This document shows, piece after piece, positions 11,671-20,092 of a stretch of DNA of 64,000 nt. The translations under genes were made by a program, and so were the position numbers. The notes under the pieces were generated by a model. That model was not told the origin of the DNA. It saw nothing but the letters and a program-made list of their open reading frames with translations, and searched no databases. The DNA comes from Aquilaria yunnanensis (lineage: Eukaryota > Streptophyta > Magnoliopsida > Malvales > Thymelaeaceae). The number at the start of each line of letters is the position of its first letter. Position 1 is the first letter of the stretch. The stretch is from NCBI GenBank assembly GCA_039654915.1, contig CM077596.1, forward strand, positions 57,596,501 to 57,660,500, given 5' to 3'.

Positions 11671-11835
11671 TATAATGACCGAAGTTCAGAACCGGTCAAC
11701 GAAACACCTGCACATACCACATGGACTATCCTTTGGAAAAAGATAAGCATTTGGTACTTATGTTCTAGAACCGAAGCCTATATATCCACGTAAGGCTTCC
11801 CACAATTCACCCATGTAGGATATGAAAGTGTTACA
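11671..11835 (-). repeat. TRIM 5' LTR
   Basis: This is the complete 165-bp LTR, beginning TGTAACACTTTC on the minus strand; its inner end reads ATTATA instead of ATTACA. It is about 60-70% alike by eye to the split 3' LTR (9609-9710 plus about 11430-11488). Confidence 0.7.
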
Positions 11836-12059
11836 GGTTTAACTGATCTTATTCGGCACTACTCGCACCCCTCCCAAATTAGTATGTTTATATTTACATT
11901 ATGATTTTATTTCAAAATAAAATTGTAATTTAACATAAAATATATTACTTTAGTTTATCATTTTTTAGTTATTAATTAATTATAAATGTACACATTCTTC
12001 TGAAGAGATATGTAAAAACATAAAAACAAGTCCAAAAAAATTAAATATTTCCTTAAATG

Positions 12060-12330
12060 GGCTGGTGGGTAGTACCCAACTACTTGCAGGATGGGTACTA
12101 CCCAAATCTGATTACTCATGGGGAGAATATGAGGTTACCTAAACCCAATCCGTTGATATCTCTATGCCCTACTTCAGACCGACTAACACTCAGAAGACTG
12201 GTTCACTATTTGAATATTGGTAGTTCGCTGCCAAAATCACTTATTTAAATATGGTTAGTTCATACTCAAGGAACAAGAATTTGAATACATCATTTAGCCT
12301 ATCCTACACAAATATCTCTCTTGATATGGT
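12060..12330. repeat. Dispersed repeat, copy 1
   Basis: This stretch matches 22590-22844 in the same orientation, for example GGGTACTACCCAAA versus GAGTACTACACAAA, then ATCACTTATTTAAATA(T/C)GGTTAGTTCATACT and AAGGAACAAGAATTTG. No terminal repeats were seen, so the element type is unknown. Confidence 0.6.
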
Positions 12331-12655
12331 TAGTTTACAATGTTTTTTGTTTTTTTCATTTTTACCCATAAAACTAACATTAAAAAATATTTCTTTTTGG
12401 GTTATGTGTAGTCAAAGTTTAAATAATGATTAAAAATAAAAGATTCTTTTTTTGTTTTGTGTAGTGAGAGTTTTAACATAGATTGAAAAAAACATTTTTA
12501 GATTTTCTTTAATAAGAGTTAAAATGAGGGTAGTAAGAGAATTAGATGTCAAAAATTTTTCAAATAAGAAATGCTTCACTTTTTTTACAGTTAGATGTAA
12601 ATATTACTTTAATTTATGACTTTTTTAACTATTAATTAATTGTAAATATACACAT

Positions 12656-12679
12656 TCTTATATATATATATATATATAT
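12656..12679. repeat. (TA)n microsatellite
   Basis: An uninterrupted TA dinucleotide run of about 24 bases inside the second member of the 130-bp repeat pair; it is absent from the first member. Confidence 0.9.
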
Positions 12680-12760
12680 AAACGAGTCTGAAAAAAAGAA
12701 ATTTAATTAAAATATGCCTTAACTGGGTTGGCTGGGTGAGTAGGAAGATTCTAAAATATA

Positions 12761-12782
12761 GGGGGTGTATCGATGCACCCCC
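12761..12782. repeat. 22-bp near-perfect palindrome
   Basis: GGGGGTGTATCGATGCACCC followed by CC can fold on itself with one mismatched pair. It marks an abrupt change from AT-rich DNA to a GC-richer block and may be a terminus or junction of an unrecognised element. Confidence 0.6.
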
Positions 12783-13550
12783 AATCTCCACCGTCCGATT
12801 GAAAAATGCTGATTTTCTTTAACTACCCATCAAGTCCTATATTTTCCTCTTTTTACGAAATAGAGATTTAGGTTTTATATTTTATCATCCAGGCCCAAAC
12901 TAGTAAAGATCAAGCAGAGGCAACCGGTTCAAGGCTTTAACTGGTGACTTCTTCAAAATTCGAGATCCCCGCCGTCCGTTCGTCGGGACATCCCCGTCGT
13001 CGTATCGTCCTGGACACAGGCCTTTGATTGCACTACCATTCAACGAGCCACAAGCCAAACCAGCCCAATGGAGCCGTTCACGAATCCCAAGCTGCAGTCG
13101 GTCACGAATCCTAGGCCACCGTCGATTGCGAATCCGAGGCCGTCATCGATTGCTACTCCATATCCGCCGTCAGTCGCCAGTCCAAGGTGGCTGTTGTCGT
13201 TCACGAATCCCAAGCCGCCATCGTCGTTCTCGAATCCTAGTTTCTCGGCCTTCCATCGTCACCCGTGGTTGAACCGGCCACTTCCCCAAAAGTCACCGTA
13301 TGCGTGCCACTTGTGGCCCTTAAAGTCACCGGCCACCGTCGAACACACCCAGGTAGCCGCACGCTTTTCCGTCGCCATCGTTGTGAGAATCCAGACAAAC
13401 CCGATCACGACCCTCGGCCATTCCGTTTGACTAATTGGTCAAACTGTTGTGTAGTCCTCTTTTTTACGTGTTTGTTCGTTTTAGTTCCTATCTCCTCTAT
13501 ATTTTATGGTTCAATCACTGACAACATTATTTAGTTATTCATTTTCATGC
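12783..13550 (+). other. GC-rich block with Pro/Ser-rich open frame, probably non-coding
   Basis: The longest frame, 13068-13430, is low in complexity: it repeats an Asn-Pro-(Lys/Arg)-Pro-(Pro/Ser)-Ser phrase because the DNA itself repeats a GAATCC(C/T)A(A/G)GCCGCCGTC-like unit of 20-30 bp. Two other frames overlap it with similar length, which argues against coding. No domain is recognised. The composition resembles the GC-rich leaders of the LTR copies at 16501 and 49865. Confidence 0.35.
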
Positions 13551-14193
13551 CAATTTTATTTTATTTTAATTTAAGTCATGAAATGAATCAAATACTAGCA
13601 TGAAATTTTGAATTATAGATTTAATCTAGTTTTGTAATTTAAGTCATGTTTTATTAGCAATGATCATCATGAAAGGAAACAATTATCACAATGTATTAAT
13701 ATATTCTATTTTTTAAAGATAAGTAAATGCTAAATTTTTTAATAAATTTTTTAAAATATTTATAGTTATTTTAAAAGAAATATGGACATGTTGATTAGTA
13801 ACCATAACTATATTTCTATGTCAGTTTGTTTTTGTTCAAAAGGTTTATATGTTTGCAACATTTATAAGTAAGGTGCTAAAATACTTAATAAATCTAAAAG
13901 TAAATTATTCTCATAGATCTTGGTAAAATACCAAGGCAAATTTATTTTGTTCAAATCTAATTAGTCTCATATATTATAATGAGATTTCCAATTAACCTAG
14001 AAAAATTAATTTCAAGTTAAGTAGATTTCAGATTTGGGATTTTGGATTCATGTTGATTTAGGATTAAGTAGATTTTACTTTCAAATTTTTAGCTTTAATG
14101 TTTAATTGGATTATTAGTGCATAAACTGAAATGACTAGATTATTAAACTTAATTAGTGAATATGGAAGTTACTTACTTAGAAGAACCAAAACG
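13551..14193. other. AT-rich DNA, nothing recognised
   Basis: About 640 bp of A/T-rich sequence without coding frames, terminal repeats or tandem structure that I could identify. Confidence 0.5.
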
Positions 14194-14313
14194 TAGATTT
14201 ACCAAATGTAGATGTTCCTAATATAGACTTGCTAAATATGGATGTTCATAATATAAACTAGCTAAATATAGATGTTCTTAACATAGACTTACTAAATATG
14301 AATGTTCCTAACA
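14194..14313. repeat. 30-bp minisatellite, four units
   Basis: Four head-to-tail units of exactly 30 bp (starting 14194, 14224, 14254, 14284). The second reads TAGACTTGCTAAATATGG then ATGTTCATAATA. Units differ at several positions. Confidence 0.85.
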
Positions 14314-14394
14314 TAGTGTAAACGTTACTCCAGCAGTTCAAATATAATGGCCATATTAAAAGAAAAAAATTAAAATAAATATATAACATAATTC

Positions 14395-14605
14395 AAACTC
14401 TAATCCATAAATCTAAACCTTAAGCCCTTAATGTAATGTAAAAATAATAATAAATAAAAATTTAACCCTAACATAACTCTAACATAATCCTAAAACTTAA
14501 AAGTGTGACTCTAAACTATAAACCTAAACCCAAACCATAGATCCTATACTTAACCATAACCCTAAAAACCTTACCTTAATCTATAAACATAAACCTTAAT
14601 CCATT
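14395..14605. repeat. Degenerate CCCTAAA-like tract, first
   Basis: Short phrases CCTTAA, CCCTAA, CCTAAA and CATAACC follow one another with a mostly 6-8-base rhythm. They resemble decayed plant telomere heptamers (CCCTAAA) but no run of perfect heptamers is present. Confidence 0.55.
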
Positions 14606-15599
14606 GATTGTAATATTTGTATGATACTATTAATTTTTTATGAATTTTTTTAAACATTAAAAAAGATAACTTCATTGAAATTTAATAACATCATAAAAAT
14701 TATTTTAATGTTCATTTTATATAATTATAAACATTATTAATATCATTAGTTGATAATTATACTTTTTAGGTCTATAAAGAAATGATTTATTGGTTTCAAT
14801 ATATTTAATTATATATGTGATGATTACATTTAATAAATTAAATATCATTAAATATAATTCTATAAATTAACTATACTTTTTACTAAATATGTATTTCTAC
14901 TTATTATTATATTAATATTATTATTATGAATATAGATTCTACATTCGTTTTTGTTCGAGTTTAATACAAATCAGGTCAATTTCGAGCTTAGGTAATTTTA
15001 GGCCAAGTTATTTAGGTCGGGCAATTATAGAGACTGTTATGGGTGCCAAAAAAATATAATTAAATATAATTATTTATTTTTTTAACTTAAACCATAAAAT
15101 AGTAACAAAACCCAAAAAATAGAGTGCAAATTAAACCCTAATTATGTAGATATTGATTGCCAATTTTTGAGAAATAAATTTGAATAAAATTTTATTTGAA
15201 ATAATCCATTGATTGTAATATTTCTATGATATTGTTAATTTTTTTTATGAAATTTTATTTTTTAAATATTAAAAAAGATAATTTCTTTTTCATCTTTCTT
15301 AATTTATGTACTATTTAGAAATGAAGCAAATAATCTAGATATATGGAGTAATATTTATTTTATATAATTATATATACTTTTTACATATTTATTTAAAACT
15401 AAATAAAACTTTAACCGTAACATAACTATAACAGAATCCAAAAACCCAAAATTTTACGTTCGGGTTTTTTTGTTCTAGTTCAATACAAGTCAGGTCAATT
15501 TCCATCTCAGGTAATTTTAGGCTAGGTTATCTAGTACGGGTAATTATGAAGATTATTATGGATGTCAAAGAACTAAAATTAAATAGAAACAAAAATCAA
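14606..15599. repeat. 519-bp tandem repeat block A1
   Basis: Anchor phrases recur within the block. AGTTTAATACAAATCAGG at 14958 returns as AGTTCAATACAAGTCAGG at 15477 (519 bp apart), and CCATTGATTGTAATATTT at about 14601 returns at about 15206. The whole block recurs near 17648-18560, offset by 2956-2969 bp. No coding content. Confidence 0.75.
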
Positions 15600-16445
15600 A
15601 AAATAGAATGGATAATAAACCCTAATCCCTAACTCTAATTCCTAATTATTAACCATAAACCTTAAACTTTAATCCTAAACCTTAATCCTTAACCCTATTC
15701 CCTAAACCTTGATCCTTAACCCTATTCCCGAAACCTTAACCTAACCTTAATCCCTAATCCTTAACCCTGAACCCTATTCCCTAATCCTAAACTGTAACAT
15801 TAAATATTTAACCGTAAACGTAATCCTCATCCTAAACCCTTAATCCTTAACCCCATTCCTAAACCTTAACCATAACCCTATTCCCTAAACCTTAACCCTA
15901 ACCATAACCCTATTCCCTAAACCTTAACCCTAACCTTAATCCTTAATCCCTAACCCTAAACTCTAATCCTAATCTCCAATTCCTGACTTTAATTCCTAAT
16001 CAATAACCCTAAACCCTAATCCTTAACCGTATTCCCTAAACCTTAACCTAACCTTAATCCCTAATCTTAAAACATTAAACCATAATCGCTAATCCTAAAC
16101 CCTAACATTAAATCCCTAACCCTAAACATAATCTTAATCCTAACCCCTTAATCTTAAACCCTAACATTAAATCTCATTCCTTAAACATAATCCTAATCCT
16201 AACCTCTTAATCCTAAACCCTAACCCTAAACCTTAATCCCTAATCTCTAACTCAAAAATCTAATCTTAATCCCTAAACCTAAACCCTAACATAAATCCTA
16301 AACCATAATCCCTAATCCTAATCCTAACCCCTTAATCATAAACCATAACCCTTAAACCCTAATCCTTAGCCCTAACCATAACTTTATTCCCTAAAGCCTA
16401 ATCCTTATTCCTAAACCCTAACTAAACATAATCTTAATTCTTAAT
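15600..16445. repeat. Degenerate interstitial telomere-like tract
   Basis: About 850 bp of CCCTAAACC, CCTTAACC, CCCTAATCC and CCCTATTCC phrases, all in the same strand sense. Local 20-35-bp phrases such as CCCTATTCCCTAAACCTTAA repeat several times, so the tract grew partly by local duplication. True TTTAGGG arrays are more regular, so this is either an old interstitial telomeric site or a satellite that resembles one. Confidence 0.65.
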
Positions 16446-16500
16446 CTCATACCACTTAACCTGAATCTCATACTATAATAGCCTGAATCTCATGCCACAT
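16446..16500. repeat. Start of the CATACC satellite, cut by an LTR
   Basis: Three monomers of the satellite seen at 18651-22455 (CTCATACCACTTAACCTGAA) appear here and stop exactly where TGTTGACACCC begins at 16501. Confidence 0.75.
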
Positions 16501-16640
16501 TGTTGACACCCAATTTCGTCCGGCTATCAAAATTAAAAAAAATAATAATAATTAAAAAAATAATTAATTAATAAAAAAATTAATTAACTAAATTAATTAG
16601 TTTAGGGGGCATTTTTTTGTTTCATAAGGTTAGATAGTAA

Positions 16641-16684
<44 letters not shown>
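16641..16684. repeat. (TA)n(TG)n microsatellite
   Basis: A TA run passes directly into a TG run of about 22 bases inside LTR copy A. The two overlapping minus-strand frames (16622-16863) that cross it are spurious. Confidence 0.9.
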
Positions 16685-17013
16685 AATGTATAAAAAGGGG
16701 AAATTTTTTTTAAAAGAATTGACAAAAATAAGAAGTTTGGGGTAAATCTGACAAAACTGAGAAGTTTGGGAAGAATCTGATGAAATCTGAAAATTCCAGG
16801 AAAATCTGTTAATTTTTCCCATAGTTTTGGGCCAAATTGACAGAACAGACAAATTTGGGCCAATCAGTAATTTTGTAAAAAATATGGGACCAGACCAGTA
16901 GTCAATGAAAAATGAAGGACTAAAGATGTCATTTTGACCAAATTATGAGATAAATCTGTTTTTAATTAAATATCAAATTTTTTTAAAATCAAAAGAATCC
17001 AATGCTTCTCCCC

Positions 17014-17021
17014 TATAAATA
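17014..17021 (+). promoter_or_regulatory. TATA box of LTR copy A
   Basis: TATAAATA about 510 bp after the LTR start, with an Inr-compatible AT-rich stretch and a GC-rich leader downstream. Copies B and C keep a weaker TATAAGTATGGG-like version at the same place. Confidence 0.6.
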
Positions 17022-17647
17022 GGGTCCAAACCTGCAAAATAGAGGATGAAAAAATCAAGATTTCAGCTATTAAATTAAAAAAAAGTAGAAACTATAGCTT
17101 TGGTCCTCTGGCTCTCTTCCCTTTTCCCAGAAATCCTAAACTTTTCCTTGTTGCTGCCCGACGCCGTCATCTCTTCCATTTACATCTAAACTTTGCCGTC
17201 ACCTCTCCCACGCCGACGTTTCTCCTTTCCGCCACCTCCCTCGCCCTTCCCCATCGCCGTCCTCCGCTGTTCAGCCAAGCCCCCCGTCACCGTCCTTTTA
17301 TTTTATTTTATTTTTCTTTCTTTTTCCCGTTGCGATCCCCCCGTCACCGTCCTCTTCTCCTCCGCCGCGACCTCCCCTAGCCTACATCACTGCTCACCGC
17401 CGACACCCCAGCTGCTGAAACGTCGCCGTCGCCCCCCCTGTTACGCCGCCGTCACAGAAAAAAAAGAAAAAAAAACGTTTAAAAAAAAAACCGCCCGCCA
17501 TAATTGAAAATTCCCCTTTAGGTATAATTCTCTTTTAACCCTTCATCTTCTCATATTCCTTCATACAAGTCACTAACTTTTCTTTATTTTTGCAGAACTG
17601 TCAATAAACTTTGGTTTTTATTTATTTATTTTTTTTCCTTTTTTCTT

Positions 17648-18560
17648 CTTTCTTGTTATTTTAATATTTATTTTATATAATTATATACATTATTCATATC
17701 ATTAGTTAATAATTATACTTTTTAGGCCTATAAAGAAATGATTTATTGGTTTCAATATATTTAATTATATATGTGATGATTACATTTAATAAATTAAATA
17801 TCATTAAATATAATTCTATTAATTAACTATACTTTTTACTAAATACATATTTCTACTTATTATTATATTAATATTATTATTATGAATACATATTCTACAT
17901 TCAGGTTTTTTGTTTGAGTTTAATACAAGTCAGGTCAATTTCGAGCTTAGGTAATTTTAGGCTAAGTTATTTAGGTCGGGCAATTATAGAGACTCTTATG
18001 TATGCCAAAAAAATATAATTAAATCCAATTATGTATTTTTTTTTAAATTAAACTATAAAATAGTAACAAAACCCAACAAATAGAATGAAAATTAAACCCT
18101 AATTGTGTAGATATTGGTTGCCAATTTTTGAGAAATAAATTTGAATAAAATTTTATTTGAAATAATCCATTGATTGTAATATTTCTATGTTACTGCTAAT
18201 TTTCTTATGAAATTTTATTTTTTATATGTTAAAAAAGATAATTTTTTTTCATTTTTCTTAATTTATGTACTATTTAGAAATAAAGCAAATAATCTAGATA
18301 TATGGAGTAATATTAATTTTATATAATTATATATACTGTTTATATATTTATTTAATACTAAATAAAACTTTAACCGTAAAGTACCTATAACATAATCCAA
18401 AAACTCAAAATTTTACGTTCGGGTTTTCTTGTCCTAGTTAAATACAAGTCATGTCAATTTCTATCTTAGGTAATTTTAGGCTAGGTTATTTAGGACGAGT
18501 AATTATGAAGATTATTATGGATGTCAAAAAACTAGAATTAAATAGTAATAAATATCCAAA
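17648..18560. repeat. 519-bp tandem repeat block A2
   Basis: Second copy of block A1, collinear with 14690-15600. Anchors AGTTTAATACAAGTCAGG at 17918 and AGTTAAATACAAGTCATG at 18436 are 518 bp apart. A short CCCTGATCCCTAACTC tract follows (18560-18650), then the CATACC satellite, repeating the order A, T, S seen at 14606-16500. Confidence 0.75.
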
Positions 18561-19477
18561 AATAGAATGAATAATAAACCCTGATCCCTAACTCTAATTC
18601 CTAATCATTAACCTTAAACCTTAAATTTTAATCCTAAACCTTAATTATCATATCACTTAACCTGAATCTCATACCATTAAACCTTAATATCCTACCATTT
18701 AACTTCAATCCTATACCATAACCTGAATCTCATACTATTTAACCTCAACCTCATACCAGTTAACCTAAATCACATACCACTTAACCTGAATCCTATACCA
18801 TAACAACCTAATTATCATATCATAATAACCTTAATCTTATACCATATGAACCTAAATCTCATACCAGATGAACATGAATCTCATACTAGTTAACCTGAAT
18901 CTCATACCATTAAACCTTTAATATCATATCATTTAACCTCAATCCTATACCATAACCTGAATCTCATACCATTTAACCTCAATCTCATACCATTTAATAT
19001 GAATCCGAAACCACAAAAACCTTATTATCAAACCACAATAACCTTAATCTCGTACCATATGAACCTCAATTTTATACCATAACTTGAATCTGATACCATT
19101 TAACCTCAATCTCATACCAGTTAACCTAAATCGCATACTACTTAACCTGAATCCTATACCATAACAACCTAAGTATCATACCACAATAACCTTAATCTCA
19201 TACCATATGAACCTGAATCTCATACCATTAAACCTTAATATCATACACTTAACCTCAATCCTATACCATAACCTAAATATCATACCATTTAACCTCAATC
19301 TCAAGCCACTTAACCTGAATTCTATACCACAACAACCTCATTATCATACCACAATCACCTTAATCTCATACCATATGAACCTAAATATCATACCACATGA
19401 ACCTTAATCTCATACCACTTAACCTTAACCTCATACCATTTAACCTGAATCTCATACCATTAAACCTTAATATCATA

Positions 19478-19710
19478 CTCCCTCCGTCCCAAAAGTTTTG
19501 CTCCATTTGTTTTTGACAATTAATCTATAATTTTTTATTTTCAACATTTTAATATATAAATACAAAATCTTTGTATATGAATGATAATTCAAGATATGTA
19601 GTTTCCAAATATATTTTTTTTGATTTTTTTTAACAAACAATAATATGAATAAAATTGAGTCAAAATACAACAAAAAGTCAAATGTATCAAAATTTATGGG
19701 ACGGAGGGAG
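19478..19710. mobile_element. Stowaway-like MITE, 233 bp, first copy
   Basis: The ends are CTCCCTCCGTCCCAAAAG and its inverse GGGACGGAGGGAG, flanked by TA on both sides (19476-77 and 19711-12). This is the signature of Stowaway (Tc1/mariner-type) MITEs. It was inserted in the TA of a CATACC monomer. Non-coding, AT-rich interior. Confidence 0.92.
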
Positions 19711-19859
19711 TACCATTTAACCTCAATCCTATACAATAACCTGAATCTCATACCATTTAACCTGAATCTCATACCAGTTAACCCGAATTGCATACCACTT
19801 AACCTGAATCCTATACCGCAAAAACCTAATTATCATACCATAATAACCTTAATCTCATA

Positions 19860-20092
19860 CTCCCTCCGTCCCAAAAGTTTTGCTCCATTTGTTTTTAGCA
19901 ATTAATCTATGATTTTTTATTTTCAACATTTTAATATATAAATAAAAAATATTTGTATATGAATGATAATTCAAGATATGTAGTTTCTAAATATATTTTT
20001 TTTGATTTTTTTTAATAAACAATAATATGAATAAAATTGAGTCAAAATACAACAAAAAGTCAAATGTATCAAAATTTATGGGACGGAGGGAG
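19860..20092. mobile_element. Stowaway-like MITE, 233 bp, second copy
   Basis: Same length, orientation and almost the same sequence as the copy at 19478, again flanked by TA (19858-59 and 20093-94) inside a CATACC phrase. The surrounding monomers differ from those around the first copy, so the two are at different places in the higher-order unit. Confidence 0.92.

Larger units (their letters stand above)
9609..11835 (-). mobile_element. TRIM element (terminal-repeat retrotransposon in miniature), split by a larger LTR
   Basis: On the minus strand the order is: 5' LTR 11835-11671 (TGTAACACTTTCATATCC, 165 bp); PBS TGGTATCAGAGC at 11668-11657; a non-coding internal domain of about 180 bp; purine tract AAGGAAGGGAG at 11501-11491; and a 3' LTR starting TATAACACCTCCATATC at 11488. 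The 3' LTR breaks off and resumes at 9710, ending in ATTGTTACA at 9609. The flanks AGTTT (9604-9608) and GGTTT (11836-11840) fit a 5-bp target duplication with one change. No gag or pol is present, as expected for TRIMs, which must borrow proteins from other elements. Confidence 0.75.
11836..12759. other. AT-rich DNA with a short direct repeat pair
   Basis: No gene is seen. About 130 bp at 11940-12070 recur at 12595-12740 (TTAATTAATT(A/G)TAAA then ACACATTCTT), ending in both cases at a 'GGGCTGGTGGGTAG / GGGTTGGCTGGGTGAG' phrase. The open frames at 12057 and 12251 lie in repeats and have no family signal. Confidence 0.4.
16501..17645 (+). mobile_element. LTR copy A, inserted in the satellite domain
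   Basis: It starts TGTTGACACCCAATTTCGTC, matching on the plus strand the terminus of copy B (TGTTAACACCCAATTTTGTC on the minus strand at 51033). It carries CCCTATAAATAGGG at 17011-17024 as a probable TATA box, followed by a GC-rich leader (17150-17460) rich in CCGCCGTC. The proline-rich frame 17193-17507 is in this leader and is probably not a protein gene. Neither PBS nor pol is seen, so this is a solo or truncated LTR. The right end is set only by where the 519-bp repeat resumes. Confidence 0.6.

Noticed and set aside
13024..13534. Three overlapping Pro/Ser/Arg-rich frames
   Set aside because: All three frames are low-complexity and reflect a short DNA repeat; no start context, domain or splice structure supports a gene.
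15600..16445. True telomere
   Set aside because: Perfect CCCTAAA runs are absent and repeats of other kinds continue on both sides, so it is at most an interstitial, decayed tract.
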